This document shows, piece after piece, positions 54,553-64,000 of a stretch of 64,000 bases of DNA. How positions within the stretch are numbered: the first letter of the stretch is position 1; the number at the start of each line of letters is the position of its first letter. A program made the position numbers and the translations under genes. The notes beneath the pieces were generated by a model. The model worked only from the letters and a program-made list of their open reading frames with translations. It searched no databases and was not told where the DNA came from. Origin of the DNA: Saccharospirillaceae bacterium (GTDB lineage Bacteria > Pseudomonadota > Gammaproteobacteria > Pseudomonadales > Natronospirillaceae); contig SKIB01000027.1 of the NCBI GenBank assembly GCA_007116635.1, positions 21,239-85,238 on the forward strand. The letters are read 5' to 3'.

Positions 54553-56283
54553 ATGAACTATTCATTGTTCGATTTTCTCCAATTAGTTGGTGCCCTGGGT
54601 ATCTTTATTTTTGGGATGAAGATTTTCAGCGAAGGACTGCAGAAAGTTGCTGGCCATAGGCTCAAGGGTATCCTAAGTGGCATGACCCGCAATCGATTCA
54701 CAGGTGTGCTCACCGGCTTTGGTACCACAGCCATTACCCAGTCCTCAACCACCACCACGGTGATGGCCGTCAGCTTTGTTAATGCTGGCTTATTGACCTT
54801 TGTCCAGTCCACTGGCGTGATCATGGGTGCCAACATTGGTACCACCATCACCGCCTGGATGGTGGCGTTGTTTGGCTTTAAGTTTCAGATCACCCCCATC
54901 GCTCTGGCGGTGATCGGTATCTTTTTTGCGTTTTTGTTTTCCGGTAATCACCGTTTGCGCAACATTGCCGAAACCATGGTCGGCTTTGGTATTCTGTTCA
55001 TTGGCCTGGAGTTCATTAAAAACTCGGTGCCAGATATCAACAGCAACCCGGCGATGTTCGAGTTTTTACAAAGCTTTGGTGAGTTTGGCTTTTTATCTCT
55101 AATCCTTTTTGTCTTTGTTGGTGCATTTTTAACCCTGTTAACCCAGTCTTCTTCAGCGGCCACTGCCATTACCTTGGTGATGGTGTTTCAGGGCTGGATT
55201 CCTTTTCCCATTGCAGCAGCCATGATTTTGGGTGAAAACATTGGCACCACAGTGACGGCTAACATTGCTGCCTTAGTGGGTAATGTGCACGCTAAGCGGG
55301 CAGCAAGGTTCCACTTTTTCTTTAATATCGTGGGCGTGGTCTGGATGCTGATTGTCATCTATCCTGTGCTCAACCTGATTGATACATCCTTGATGTACTT
55401 TACTGGCTCGCCTTATTCGGTGATGAGTGGTGATGAGTCAGCGCGCATCAATGCGCCCTTGGCGGTCTCTATATTTCATACTACCTTTAACGTGTTGAAT
55501 GTGGTGCTGCTCTTTGCCTTTGTGCCCTATTTAATTCGCTTCGTTGAATGGATTCAGCCCGATCGCGGGGGTGAGGATGAGTTTCACCTCAAGCACATCA
55601 CGGCAGGCACCATGAGTTCACCTTCTCTTTCTATTGCTCAGGCACAGAAAGAGGTGCAGCACATGGCCGACATTGTGGTCAAAATGCACGACTCGGTATC
55701 CAAGTTATTAACAGGCCTTGAAGCCAAACCGGAAAAACTGATTGCCAAGATTCATAAGTATGAGCAGGCAACGGATCGTATGGAAATGGAGATCTCCGAC
55801 TACCTGGTAAGCGTTAGTGAGAATACCAATCTTGAGCACTGGATGACCGAACGCATGCGCTTCATGCAAGCCATGATCAATGACATGGAACGCATTGCCG
55901 ACATCTTTTATCAGATTTCTAAGCTTTACGAGCGCATGCTGGAAAGTAAATCTCAGTGGCCTGAGGCTGCTACCTTGGAGATTGCGCACATGATGCAGGT
56001 TTTGGGTCGAGCCATGGAAGAAATGCGTAGCAACACCGATAAAGAGCCTTGGTTAGTTAATCTGCGTTTGGCCGTGCAGCTTGAGGCTGAGATCGATCTG
56101 TTGCGTTCAACCTACCGCGATAACCATTACCTGCGCTTGGAGCAGGGTGATTACAGTCCAAGGTCTGGTGTGATCTTCATCGACATGCTCAATCGTTTGG
56201 AGCGTATTGGTGACCATGTGCTCAATGTCAACGAGTCTGCGGCTGGCAAGCGTCTTAAGGCCCTGAGAGTAGAGGGTCAATAG
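54553..56283 (+). CDS. Na+/phosphate symporter of the NptA/YjbB family with PhoU-like C-terminus
   Basis: The 576-residue inner-membrane protein has two inverted Na_Pi_cotrans repeats with the paired QSSS motifs. These are TGFGTTAITQSSTTTTVMAV in the first and LLTQSSSAATAITLVMVFQG in the second, each followed by a GxNIGTT motif (MGANIGTTITAWM; LGENIGTTVTANI). After about residue 350 comes a cytoplasmic PhoU-like helical region (EVQHMADIVVKMHDSV; MINDMERIADIFYQISKLYE; MLNRLERIGDHVLNVNESA). Such proteins move phosphate with sodium; some export it. The ATG at 54553 is preferred to a TTG five codons earlier. Confidence 0.9.
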   Translation: MNYSLFDFLQLVGALGIFIFGMKIFSEGLQKVAGHRLKGILSGMTRNRFTGVLTGFGTTAITQSSTTTTVMAVSFVNAGLLTFVQSTGVIMGANIGTTITAWMVALFGFKFQITPIALAVIGIFFAFLFSGNHRLRNIAETMVGFGILFIGLEFIKNSVPDINSNPAMFEFLQSFGEFGFLSLILFVFVGAFLTLLTQSSSAATAITLVMVFQGWIPFPIAAAMILGENIGTTVTANIAALVGNVHAKRAARFHFFFNIVGVVWMLIVIYPVLNLIDTSLMYFTGSPYSVMSGDESARINAPLAVSIFHTTFNVLNVVLLFAFVPYLIRFVEWIQPDRGGEDEFHLKHITAGTMSSPSLSIAQAQKEVQHMADIVVKMHDSVSKLLTGLEAKPEKLIAKIHKYEQATDRMEMEISDYLVSVSENTNLEHWMTERMRFMQAMINDMERIADIFYQISKLYERMLESKSQWPEAATLEIAHMMQVLGRAMEEMRSNTDKEPWLVNLRLAVQLEAEIDLLRSTYRDNHYLRLEQGDYSPRSGVIFIDMLNRLERIGDHVLNVNESAAGKRLKALRVEGQ

Positions 56284-56303
56284 GCTGGTCTAGTAATTGA
56301 GTC

Positions 56304-56397
56304 ATCCTGCGCGAAGTCGCAGGATCTATTGCAATGCAACTTGTAACCCAAACCTCACGTCAGCCCCCTAAGGGGACCCTGCGAATGCGCGCAGGGT
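56304..56397. repeat. Pair of REP-like palindromes with the same 8-6-8 core
   Basis: ATCCTGCG-6-CGCAGGAT (56304-56325) and ACCCTGCG-6-CGCAGGGT (56376-56397) are two perfect hairpins sharing the CCTGCG/CGCAGG core. A smaller CCCC-GGGG hairpin lies between them. They sit in the gap between convergent genes, the usual site of REP/BIME elements. They may end transcription or stabilise mRNA 3' ends. Confidence 0.55.
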
Positions 56398-56406
56398 GAG
56401 CGTTAG

Positions 56407-56493
56407 ATGCGCAGGCTACTGACCAGTTATATCTTCGGTCTTATTCTTGCCCTGTCAGGGCTGGGAGCCCTGATTTCATTTGTACTGCGTTAG
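56407..56493 (+). CDS. Possible 28-residue single-span membrane peptide
   Basis: An ATG at 56407 opens a 28-codon frame. It has a basic start (MRRLL), a continuous hydrophobic core (SYIFGLILALSGLGALISFV) and a final Leu-Arg. A GGGTGAG sequence lies 6-7 bases before the ATG. The second half overlaps the end of the convergent acyltransferase gene on the other strand. Small membrane peptides look like this, but a chance frame of this length is easy to find, so the call is weak. Confidence 0.25.
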   Translation: MRRLLTSYIFGLILALSGLGALISFVLR

Positions 56494-57583
56494 CGTACTG
56501 CAATAGCAACATTTGGCCTAAGTCATCTGGCATCTTCTGAATGCGCTCGGAAAGCTGTTGGCTGGCGCGGTCTTCGGCCTGGGCTGCTTGGCCCTGTAGT
56601 TTGGCCAAAGCCCAATGATTAACAGGGTACAGCCTGAGATTTTCTTGCACCTGTTGGTCAATGGCGGCCGCCACTTCGGCATCCGAGCTGAAGTCGCCCT
56701 TAACCGGCCGGCCAAAGGCCAGATGCACTCGGCCTTTGTCGCCGGTGATGCCACGGGCAATGCTGCGCAGGTCTTCGCCTTCGCTCTTTAGGTAGCGTTC
56801 GTCCTTGGCCTTGGCCAGCAGTTCTTTGGCATGTTGCAGGTCACAGGGGTTCTGCTCATAGCTGATGCTGACCGGCACAATGTTCAGCTCGTTGATGTAA
56901 TCGGCATAGTTGCGGTCTTTGGGGCAGCTGAGAGAGAACATGCCGATCACCGCAGGATTGGTGCGGTCATAGCCGTCTTTGGCTCGGCCTTCACGCTGGG
57001 CAATCCAGACATTGGCCTGTTCATTAACGATGCAATGATGAATGTACAGTGACAGCTGCTTGGCGGCCTTGAGCTTTTCACGCATGCCACTGACCGAGCG
57101 TTTAACGATGAAGCTTTTGTTGAGCCGCATTAGGTCTGAGGCGTAAGGGCGGCTGAGGAGGTTGTCGCCAATGGCGATGCGTACGGTTTGCAGGCCCTGA
57201 TGATACAGGCTCCAATTGACCAAGGCTGGGTCCATGACAATGTCGCGATGGTTGGAGACGAACAGATAGGCCTGCTTGGGGTCTAGCTGCTCCAAACCAG
57301 AGACCGACAGCCCTTGGGTGCTTTTGCGCAGCACGCGCTCCAATGGCTTGGCCATGATGGCCTGAAATTGCGCCACATTCTCAACCTTGCGGAATTTCCA
57401 GGCCAAGCCCTGACGAATCAGCCACTGGCTTAATCCTGGTAGCTGGCCATGCACTCTGGGCAGAAGCCATTTGCTCAGCGCCTGTTGCAGTTCCTGATCG
57501 GCCCGCAGCCGAGCTAGGCAGCTCGGCACTTCGTCGTCATGATAGGGGCGAATGTCGGCAAAAAGGTCAAGTTGGTCAGTCAT
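56441..57583 (-). CDS. PlsC-like glycerol/lipid acyltransferase
   Basis: The 380-residue protein has an acyltransferase domain with the catalytic NHRDIVMD (HxxxxD, about residue 111), a second block FIVKRS, the substrate block IAQREGRAKDG, and NIVPVSISYE. This is the PlsC/GPAT family pattern for moving an acyl chain to a glycerol or other alcohol. It has no clear membrane helix, and the N-terminal 90 residues are extra relative to PlsC. The C-terminal extension is helical. It is a long subfamily seen in Pseudomonas-like bacteria, substrate unknown. It is the gene downstream of xseA on the same strand, with a 34-bp gap. Confidence 0.78.
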   Translation of the reverse strand: MTDQLDLFADIRPYHDDEVPSCLARLRADQELQQALSKWLLPRVHGQLPGLSQWLIRQGLAWKFRKVENVAQFQAIMAKPLERVLRKSTQGLSVSGLEQLDPKQAYLFVSNHRDIVMDPALVNWSLYHQGLQTVRIAIGDNLLSRPYASDLMRLNKSFIVKRSVSGMREKLKAAKQLSLYIHHCIVNEQANVWIAQREGRAKDGYDRTNPAVIGMFSLSCPKDRNYADYINELNIVPVSISYEQNPCDLQHAKELLAKAKDERYLKSEGEDLRSIARGITGDKGRVHLAFGRPVKGDFSSDAEVAAAIDQQVQENLRLYPVNHWALAKLQGQAAQAEDRASQQLSERIQKMPDDLGQMLLLQYANAVQMKSGLPALTGQE

Positions 57584-57617
57584 GTGATCTATTATGGTCG
57601 GTTAAGTGGCGCTTACT

Positions 57618-59063
57618 TTACTGGCTTTTGTCTGGATGGCAAGCTAACTTGCCTTCGAGGCCCTGGCTTTGGCTGACTTTATTGATCTGCTCCAGCCTCA
57701 CTTGGCACTCACCGTCCTGTAGGCGCAGTTGCAGGGGTTTGTCCTGCTCTAATTCACTGAGGCGACTGATGGCGCGCTGTTGCTGATAGACAATGGCATA
57801 GCCACGGCCTAGGGTGGCCAGCGGGCTAAGCTGGGCTAGGGCTTGGGCGCGCATGGCCAGGGCTTGGCCTGCCCGTTGCAGTCGGTTGTGCTGACTCTGG
57901 TTTAGGCTCTGTTGCAGGCCCTTGAGTTGTTGTGCCAACTGCTGCTGGCGGCGCTCAAGGCCGCTCAGCGACAGTCCTTTGCCTAATAGGCTGAGGCCTT
58001 GCTGTTGGCGATTGAGCTGTTGCTGCACTCCTTGCTGCAAGCGCTGCTCTAGGCTTTGCAGCCTTAACTGCGCCTTGGCCAGTTGTTCGGCAGGGTGGCG
58101 CAAGCGGCTTTGGGTTTGGGCTAGGCGATGCTGTTGGCGTTGCCACTGCCATTGCATCTGCTGCTGCAACTGCTGCTGGCTGTAGGCCAGGGCAAATTGC
58201 TTTTGCTCAAGGCTGCGCAGAAATTCACGCCTCAGGCGCAGGCTTAGGGCTTGGCAACGTTCTTGCCAATCACTCATCAGTGGGCTGACCAGCTCGGCAG
58301 CGGCCGAGGGGGTGGGCGCGCGCAGGTCGGCGGCCCAATCACTGATGCTAAAGTCGGTTTCATGGCCCACCGCCGAGATCACCGGCAGGCGGCAGGCGCG
58401 AATGGCATGGGCCAGCTGTTCGTTATTAAAGGCCCATAGGTCTTCCAGGCTGCCGCCGCCTCGGCCAAGGATCACCACCTGAGCCTGACTGTAGGCCTGC
58501 ACCTGCGCCAGCGCGCGCAGTAGATCGGGCACCGCTTGCGCACCCTGCACGCTGGCCGGGTAGAGTTCAACTGCGATCATCGGATTGCGCCGCGCCAGAA
58601 TGCTGAGCATGTCTTGCAGGGCAGCGCTGCCCTGAGCGGTGATCAGGGCAACCTTGAAGACTTTTTCTGGAACCGGGCGTTTGCGGCTGGGGTCAAATAG
58701 CCCCTGCTGTGCCAATTTGTTTTTTAGTGCCAAAAAAGCTTGCTGTAATTGGCCTTCACCGGCATCAGCCAGGCTTTGCACAATTAATTGATAATCGCCT
58801 CGGCCCTCGTACAGGCTGAGCTTGCCTCTGGCGATGACTTTACTGCCATGCTGCACATTGAGGCGGCAATACTGAGCTTGAAACTTGAAAAAGGCGCAGC
58901 GTAACTGAGCCTGTTGGTCTTTAAGGGTGAAATACCAATGGCCAGAGCTGGCTTTGCTCAGATTGGAGATTTCGCCCTCAACCTGAACATCGCCGTATTG
59001 GTTTTCCAGCATCTGTCGAATGTTGCGGTTGAGCTCGCTGACTTTAAGTACCGAATTATGCAC
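57618..59063 (-). CDS. xseA: Exodeoxyribonuclease VII large subunit
   Basis: XseA, with XseB, degrades single-stranded DNA to oligonucleotides from either end. The product has an N-terminal OB fold (LKVSELNRNIRQMLENQYGD, VEGEISNLSKASSGHWYFTL), the catalytic core (ALITAQGSAALQDMLSILAR, VILGRGGGSLEDLWAFNNE, AIRACRLPVISAVGHETDFS), and a long Gln-rich coiled coil (about 300-430). The GTG at 59063 gives 481 residues and starts ten residues before the first strand. A TTG at 59114 is possible but has no ribosome-binding site. It is divergent from guaB, the same arrangement as in E. coli. Confidence 0.92.
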   Translation of the reverse strand: MHNSVLKVSELNRNIRQMLENQYGDVQVEGEISNLSKASSGHWYFTLKDQQAQLRCAFFKFQAQYCRLNVQHGSKVIARGKLSLYEGRGDYQLIVQSLADAGEGQLQQAFLALKNKLAQQGLFDPSRKRPVPEKVFKVALITAQGSAALQDMLSILARRNPMIAVELYPASVQGAQAVPDLLRALAQVQAYSQAQVVILGRGGGSLEDLWAFNNEQLAHAIRACRLPVISAVGHETDFSISDWAADLRAPTPSAAAELVSPLMSDWQERCQALSLRLRREFLRSLEQKQFALAYSQQQLQQQMQWQWQRQQHRLAQTQSRLRHPAEQLAKAQLRLQSLEQRLQQGVQQQLNRQQQGLSLLGKGLSLSGLERRQQQLAQQLKGLQQSLNQSQHNRLQRAGQALAMRAQALAQLSPLATLGRGYAIVYQQQRAISRLSELEQDKPLQLRLQDGECQVRLEQINKVSQSQGLEGKLACHPDKSQ

Positions 59064-59238
59064 AGTTTTTTTTACTCTTGCCCGATCTAATACGTTTTTT
59101 TTGCGCTTAAACAAGCTATAATAAGCTGCAATCTGAAAAATAGAAGACAGTTCAGCTTGCTCCTACCTGATGGATTCTTGCCATCCCTACTAGCTCTGCT
59201 CTGTCTAATCACCCCATTGTAAAACAAGTAGGTTGTAT

Positions 59239-60708
59239 ATGCTGCGTATTCGTGAAGAAGCCCTGACCTTCGATGATGTGCTATTGGTACCACGCCATTC
59301 TACGGTGTTGCCAGCCGACGTGTCGCTTAAGACCCGTTTTAGCCGCAACATCGAGCTGAACATTCCTTTGGTCTCGGCGGCCATGGATACCGTAACCGAG
59401 GCGCGCTTGGCCATTGCCATCGCCCAAGAGGGCGGTATTGGTATCATCCATAAAAGCATGAGCATTGAAGAGCAAGCAGCAGAAGTGCGGGCCGTTAAAA
59501 AATACGAAAGCGGCGTGGTCAAAAATCCCATCACCATTCATCAAGACGCCACGGTAGAAGAGTTGATCGCCCTTACCAGCAAACACAACATCTCTGGTGT
59601 GCCGGTAATGGCGGGCAATGATTTGGTTGGTATCGTCACTTCTCGTGACGTGCGCTTTGAGACCAATCATCAGCGCCTGGTGTCTGAGATCATGACAGCC
59701 AAAGACAAGCTGGTGACGGTCAAAGAAGGCGCCAAGCCGGAATACATTCAAGAGCTGATGCACAACCATCGCATCGAAAAGATTCTGGTGGTGGACGATG
59801 CCTTTACCCTAATCGGTTTGGTCACGGTTAAAGACATGCACAAGGCGCAAGCCTTCCCCCATGCTGCCAAAGACAAAGACGGCCAATTGCGCGTGGGTGC
59901 AGCCGTGGGTGCTGGTGAAGAAAGCAAAACCCGAGTGCCAGCTTTGGTTGAGGCCGGTGTGGACGTGATCATTGTTGATACCGCTCATGGCCATAGCCAG
60001 GGCGTGATCGACACCGTGCGCTGGGTCAAGAAACACTACCCGCAGGTGGATGTAGTGGGCGGTAACATCGCCACCGCTGAGGCAGCGCTGGCGCTGGCCG
60101 AGGCTGGCGCAGACGCTGTTAAGGTCGGCATTGGCCCCGGCTCAATCTGCACCACCCGTATTGTGGCCGGTGTGGGCGTGCCACAGATTTACGCCGTGGC
60201 CGATGTGGCTCAGGCACTGAAAGGCAAGGGCATTCCCGTGATTGCCGATGGCGGCATTCGTTTCTCTGGTGACCTGGCCAAAGCCATTGTCGCCGGTGCG
60301 CACAGCATCATGGCCGGCGGTCTGTTTGCTGGTACTGACGAAGCGCCAGGTGAAGTCGAATTGTTCCAAGGCCGAGCTTACAAATCTTACCGTGGCATGG
60401 GATCGGTAGGTGCCATGGGCAAGCGTGAAGGCTCCAGTGATCGTTACTTCCAGAGCAGTGCTGCCGGAGTGGAGAAGCTGGTGCCAGAGGGCATCGAAGG
60501 TCGAGTGGCGGTTAAAGGCCCGCTGTCGGCCGTGATTCACCAGATGATGGGTGGTTTGCGTGCTGCCATGGGCTATACCGGCAGTGCCGACATCGAAGCC
60601 ATGCGCACACAGCCCGAGTTTGTGCGCATCACCAATGCCGGCATGAAGGAATCTCATGTCCATGATGTACAGATCACTCGTGAAGCCCCTAACTATCGCG
60701 TAGGCTAA
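59239..60708 (+). CDS. guaB: Inosine-5'-monophosphate dehydrogenase
   Basis: GuaB oxidises IMP to XMP with NAD+, the committed step to GMP. The 489-residue protein has the barrel start ([20 protein letters not shown]) and an inserted CBS pair (about 95-205; [39 protein letters not shown]). It also has the catalytic Cys loop in [17 protein letters not shown], the [13 protein letters not shown] phosphate site and the mobile flap Arg-Tyr region (SDRYFQSS). The ATG at 59239 is preferred over a TTG two codons earlier. A leaky hairpin separates it from guaA. Confidence 0.97.
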   Translation: MLRIREEALTFDDVLLVPRHSTVLPADVSLKTRFSRNIELNIPLVSAAMDTVTEARLAIAIAQEGGIGIIHKSMSIEEQAAEVRAVKKYESGVVKNPITIHQDATVEELIALTSKHNISGVPVMAGNDLVGIVTSRDVRFETNHQRLVSEIMTAKDKLVTVKEGAKPEYIQELMHNHRIEKILVVDDAFTLIGLVTVKDMHKAQAFPHAAKDKDGQLRVGAAVGAGEESKTRVPALVEAGVDVIIVDTAHGHSQGVIDTVRWVKKHYPQVDVVGGNIATAEAALALAEAGADAVKVGIGPGSICTTRIVAGVGVPQIYAVADVAQALKGKGIPVIADGGIRFSGDLAKAIVAGAHSIMAGGLFAGTDEAPGEVELFQGRAYKSYRGMGSVGAMGKREGSSDRYFQSSAAGVEKLVPEGIEGRVAVKGPLSAVIHQMMGGLRAAMGYTGSADIEAMRTQPEFVRITNAGMKESHVHDVQITREAPNYRVG

Positions 60709-60724
60709 CTGATCGCTCTTTGCT

Positions 60725-60764
60725 AACCGGCTCAGGCTTGCCTCGGCCGGTTTTGTTATTTTTT
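60725..60764 (+). terminator. Hairpin between guaB and guaA, probably a partial terminator
   Basis: AACCGGC (60725-60731) pairs with GCCGGTT (60746-60752), and an inner AGGC-TT-GCCT stem adds to it. The loop-out is small. It is followed by TTTTGTTATTTTTT. Because guaA shares the operon and follows at once, this would set relative levels rather than stop all transcription. Confidence 0.65.
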
Positions 60765-60778
60765 CTAAGGTAGTTTGC

Positions 60779-62359
60779 ATGCAACAAGACATTCATTCCG
60801 ATTCGATACTGATCCTTGATTTTGGCTCACAGTACACCCAGTTGATCGGTCGTCGTATTCGTGAGATCGGCGTTTACTGCGAAATCCACCCCTGGGACAT
60901 GAGAGAAGACCAGATCAAAGCCTTTGCCCCCAAAGCGGTGATTCTGGCCGGTGGCCCTGAGTCGGTCCATGCTGAGGATTCACCGCGCGCGCCGCAAGCC
61001 ATCTTTACTCTTGGTGTGCCTGTGCTGGGCATTTGCTATGGCATGCAGACCATGGCCGAACAGCTGGGCGGCAAGGTGCAGGGTTCCGATGTGCGTGAAT
61101 TCGGCTATGCCCAAATCGAGCTGGCCAGCGAGCCAGGTACCTTCTTTGCCGACATCAAAGACCATGTTACCGACCAGGGCAAAAGCCTGTTGGATGTGTG
61201 GATGAGTCATGGCGACAAGGTCGTGACCCTACCGCAAGGCTTTGAAATAACCGCCCACACCCCAAGTTGCCCCATTGCGGCCATGGCCGATGAACAGCGT
61301 CGCTTTTACGGTGTGCAATTCCACCCTGAAGTCACCCATACCTTGCAAGGTCTGCGCATGTTGGAGCATTTTGTGCTCAGCATTGCCGGTTGTCAGGCAC
61401 TTTGGACCGCAGCCAACATCATTGACGACCTGATCAGCCGTGTACGCGCTCAGGTGGGTGATAAAAAGGTGCTGCTTGGCTTGTCGGGCGGCGTCGATTC
61501 CTCGGTAGTGGCTGCTCTGCTGCATAAGGCCATTGGCCAGCAGCTAACCTGCGTGTTTGTCGACAATGGCCTGCTGCGTAAGAATGAAGGCGATCAGGTG
61601 ATGAAAATGTTCGCCGACAACATGGGCGTGCGCGTCATCCGCGCCGATGCCCAGCAGCAATTCCTCGGCAAGTTGGCCGGAGTCAATGACCCTGAAGCCA
61701 AGCGCAAGATCATTGGTAACACCTTCATTGATGTGTTTGAAGCTCAGGCCAAACAGATTCAGGACGTCGATTTCTTGGCTCAGGGCACTATTTACCCTGA
61801 TGTGATCGAATCGGCAGCCGCCAAAACCGGCAAGGCCCATGTGATCAAATCGCACCACAATGTGGGTGGCCTACCAGATTACATGCGCATGGAGCTGGTA
61901 GAGCCGCTGCGTGAACTGTTCAAAGACGAAGTACGACGCATCGGTTTGGAGCTGGGCTTGCCCTATGACATGGTCTATCGCCATCCCTTCCCCGGCCCTG
62001 GCCTTGGGGTGCGCATTTTGGGTGAAGTCAAAGCCGAATACGCCGACATTCTGCGTGAAGCCGATGCCATCTTCATTGAAGAGCTGCATGCCTCTGGCTA
62101 TTACCACAAAACCAGCCAAGCCTTTGCGGTGTTCATTCCGGTTAAGTCGGTTGGCGTGGTAGGGGATGGCCGCCGTTATGAGTGGGTGATTGGCCTACGC
62201 GCGGTGGAAACCATTGATTTCATGACCGCTCGTTGGGCGCACCTGCCTTACGAACTGTTGGAAAAGGTCTCCAGCCGCATCATCAATGAGATTGCTCAGG
62301 TGTCGCGCGTGACCTACGACATTTCCAGCAAGCCACCCGCCACCATCGAATGGGAATAA
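60779..62359 (+). CDS. guaA: GMP synthase (glutamine-hydrolysing)
   Basis: GuaA aminates XMP to GMP with ATP and glutamine. The 526-residue protein has the class I glutamine amidotransferase domain (about 1-205: [19 protein letters not shown], catalytic Cys in [12 protein letters not shown], His and Glu in [10 protein letters not shown]). The ATP pyrophosphatase domain ([17 protein letters not shown]) follows, then the C-terminal dimerisation domain ending PPATIEWE. It follows guaB after a hairpin and precedes tadA by ten bases. Confidence 0.97.
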   Translation: MQQDIHSDSILILDFGSQYTQLIGRRIREIGVYCEIHPWDMREDQIKAFAPKAVILAGGPESVHAEDSPRAPQAIFTLGVPVLGICYGMQTMAEQLGGKVQGSDVREFGYAQIELASEPGTFFADIKDHVTDQGKSLLDVWMSHGDKVVTLPQGFEITAHTPSCPIAAMADEQRRFYGVQFHPEVTHTLQGLRMLEHFVLSIAGCQALWTAANIIDDLISRVRAQVGDKKVLLGLSGGVDSSVVAALLHKAIGQQLTCVFVDNGLLRKNEGDQVMKMFADNMGVRVIRADAQQQFLGKLAGVNDPEAKRKIIGNTFIDVFEAQAKQIQDVDFLAQGTIYPDVIESAAAKTGKAHVIKSHHNVGGLPDYMRMELVEPLRELFKDEVRRIGLELGLPYDMVYRHPFPGPGLGVRILGEVKAEYADILREADAIFIEELHASGYYHKTSQAFAVFIPVKSVGVVGDGRRYEWVIGLRAVETIDFMTARWAHLPYELLEKVSSRIINEIAQVSRVTYDISSKPPATIEWE

Positions 62360-62369
62360 GATCCCAGCC

Positions 62370-62834
62370 ATGAGTTTCACGGCTTGGGATCAGTACGCCA
62401 TGCAGCTGGCCTTGGCGCAAGCCAGGCTGGCCGCAGAGCAGCAAGAGGTGCCGGTTGGTGCGGTTTTGACCCTGGGCGAACAGGTGCTGGCCGAGGCGCA
62501 CAACGCGCCCATCAGTCAGCACGACCCCAGCGCCCATGCGGAGATCTTGGCTCTAAGAGCAGCGGCCTTGCAGCAGCAAAACTACCGCCTGCCGGGCAGT
62601 TGCCTCTATGTGACTCTGGAGCCCTGCACCATGTGTGTGGGGGCCATCTTGCATGCTCGGGTGCAGCGCGTGGTCTTTGCCACTGCCGAACCACGGGCCG
62701 GAGCCCTAGGCTCGGTGCTGGCTTTGCATCAGTGCTCACACTATAACCACCGCTTGCAAGTGGACTCCGGCTTGCTGGCCGAGCAAAGCAGCGAGCTGCT
62801 ACGGCAATTCTTTCGTGCTCGGCGACAAAAATGA
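62370..62834 (+). CDS. tadA: tRNA-specific adenosine deaminase TadA
   Basis: TadA makes inosine at the wobble base of tRNA-Arg(ACG). The 154-residue zinc deaminase has the catalytic HAE in DPSAHAEILALRAA and the zinc-binding PCTMC in TLEPCTMCVGAILHARV. Conserved VVFATAEPRAGALGSVL follows. It is in the usual guaBA-tadA order and overlaps the MFS transporter by 4 bp. Confidence 0.96.
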   Translation: MSFTAWDQYAMQLALAQARLAAEQQEVPVGAVLTLGEQVLAEAHNAPISQHDPSAHAEILALRAAALQQQNYRLPGSCLYVTLEPCTMCVGAILHARVQRVVFATAEPRAGALGSVLALHQCSHYNHRLQVDSGLLAEQSSELLRQFFRARRQK

Positions 62835-63988
62835 TCGCCAAACCGCTAAACATTCTGGCGAGTCTATATTTTTGCTACTTTGCCATCTTTGGCGTCTTTG
62901 TACCCTTCAGCGCTCGTTTTCTCAGCCAACAGGGCTGGACGCCTACCCAGATCAGCTCACTCTTTGTCGCGGTCATGCTGGCGCAACTGATTGGCCCTTT
63001 GCTGCTATCGTCCATCAGTGACCGCTTTGGCCGCAGGCTAAGCATCGTTCGTTGGGCCACCCTGGCGATGTGGCTGGCGCTGGCCAGTGGCTATGCCCTG
63101 TTGGACGCGCCATTTTGGGTCTATGGTTGCGGTTTTGCCTTTGGTTTGGCACTGTCGATCACCCTGCCGCAGTTAGAAGCCCTTTGCTTACAACAGCTCG
63201 GTGCCGACCAGGCCCGGTATGGTCAGGTGCGCCTTTGGGGCTCGCTGGGCTTTGCCTGCATGACCCTGAGCCTAGGCATGCTGATGGAATGGCTGGGCTC
63301 CTGGTTGTACATGGCCTTCATCAGTCTGTTTTTGCTCATGCTCTGGCTGCTCAGCTGGGGCTTGCCCAATCAGCCTGCCAGCAGCGCAACCAGCGGCGGC
63401 CAAAGGTTGCGCCAAGCCTGGCCCAAGGGCTTGGGCCTACTGCTGTTGGTGGCCTTGCTTTGGCAAATGTCCTTTGCGCCCTACAATACCTTTTACGACC
63501 AGTATTTGTCGCAGCAAGGCTATGCCGCTTGGCAAATTGGCGCCGCCATCACTCTGGGCGTGCTGGCCGAGATCCTGCTGTTTGCCTTTAGTGCCAAGCT
63601 GATGCGTGCGCTAGGCAGCAGCACGGCGCTGATCTGGGCCTTGCTGTTCACCGCATTGCGCTGGCTGTTCTTGCTCAGCCTCTTGCCCTGGCCCATCTGG
63701 CAGATCGCCTGGCAAAGTCTGCATGCCTTTAGCTTCGCTTTGGCGCACTTGGCCTTTGTACAGCTGCTGGCGCAGCAGCTAGGCCCCAACCTGCGCGCCA
63801 GTGCCCAGGCCCTATACCAAGCGGCCTCGACCGGCATGGGCCTAATGCTGGGCAACCTCTGGCTGGGGCCAGTCTACCAAGCCAGTGGCGGCCTTGAACT
63901 GCCGATGCAACTGGCAGGGGCATCGGCCTTGCTGGCATTGACCCTGCTGTTTGTTTGGCGCTGGCGGTATCAGAGGTTGGTTGGCTAG
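62831..63988 (+). CDS. Major facilitator transporter of the HcaT-like MFS_1 group
   Basis: The 385-residue protein has about twelve hydrophobic segments. MFS landmarks are present: the loop 2-3 signature SDRFGRRLS (about 58-66) and a pattern GQVRLWGSLGFACM typical of the HcaT/nucleoside-permease branch (MFS_1_like), which is annotated for 3-phenylpropionate uptake in E. coli. The substrate cannot be judged. It overlaps tadA by 4 bp, so the gene may be expressed with guaBA-tadA. The frame ends 12 bases before the window edge, so the protein is complete. Confidence 0.85.
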   Translation: MIAKPLNILASLYFCYFAIFGVFVPFSARFLSQQGWTPTQISSLFVAVMLAQLIGPLLLSSISDRFGRRLSIVRWATLAMWLALASGYALLDAPFWVYGCGFAFGLALSITLPQLEALCLQQLGADQARYGQVRLWGSLGFACMTLSLGMLMEWLGSWLYMAFISLFLLMLWLLSWGLPNQPASSATSGGQRLRQAWPKGLGLLLLVALLWQMSFAPYNTFYDQYLSQQGYAAWQIGAAITLGVLAEILLFAFSAKLMRALGSSTALIWALLFTALRWLFLLSLLPWPIWQIAWQSLHAFSFALAHLAFVQLLAQQLGPNLRASAQALYQAASTGMGLMLGNLWLGPVYQASGGLELPMQLAGASALLALTLLFVWRWRYQRLVG

Positions 63989-64000
63989 TAGGGTTGCACC

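Noticed and set aside
59281..62380. Many long frames opposite guaB and guaA
   Set aside because: They are shadows caused by the codon bias of two highly conserved genes. None has a ribosome-binding site or recognisable domain.

Overview
The window is a stretch of gammaproteobacterial chromosome. Its gene orders are typical of that class: miaB-ybeZ-ybeY-corC, minCDE, suhB/trmJ/cysE/iscR, and rlmN-pilF-ispG-hisS-yfgM-bamB-der. Flagellar FlgP/FlgT, a chemotaxis receptor, UDP-diacylglucosamine-type enzymes and CCA-encoded tRNAs fit a motile, probably marine, Oceanospirillales-like bacterium. The genus cannot be fixed from sequence reading alone. Coding density is very high, every intergenic gap is under 300 bp, and many neighbours overlap by 1-26 bp. 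I see no prophage, insertion sequence, integron, CRISPR array or rRNA operon.

Layout. 1-7.4 kb: the edge of a secreted repeat protein, class I fumarase, a candidate small RNA with its own terminator, a membrane protein with a decayed kinase-like ATPase end, a membrane-anchored M16-like protein without a zinc motif, a diguanylate cyclase, and two unknown genes. 7.6-15.7 kb: ubiX, cca, an outer-membrane protein of the TraF-like type, flgP-flgT behind a flagellar sigma-28-type promoter, nadC, an ampE-like gene and trxB. 15.7-21.3 kb: minCDE and the miaB-ybeZ-ybeY-corC operon. 21.5-25.5 kb: a cell-envelope group (unknown secreted protein, anchored metzincin-like protease, Bax-like glucosaminidase, polysaccharide deacetylase), then a tRNA-Met-Gln-Gln operon. 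25.6-29 kb: suhB, trmJ, cysE and an LpxH-like phosphoesterase.

29-40.4 kb: two tandem paralogous hybrid histidine kinases, then the nine-gene Fe-S operon iscR-iscS-sufB-sufC-sufD-sufS-sufA-sufT-sufE, then ndk. The operon's promoter lies inside a well-matched IscR type 1 site. IscR therefore governs a SUF pathway here instead of ISC. 40.5-48 kb: rlmN, pilF, ispG, hisS, yfgM, bamB, der, with no rodZ. 48-54.3 kb: a deacetylase divergent from a Pat-type protein acetyltransferase and nudC, then a chemotaxis receptor. 54.5-64 kb: a Na/Pi symporter, an acyltransferase, xseA, guaB, guaA, tadA and an MFS transporter.

Most of the window is housekeeping. The points that stand out are the SUF operon under IscR with a shortened IscS, a SuhB that has lost its catalytic metal ligands, the structured RNA downstream of fumarase, the paired kinases beside the Fe-S operon, and the M16-like pseudo-peptidase.
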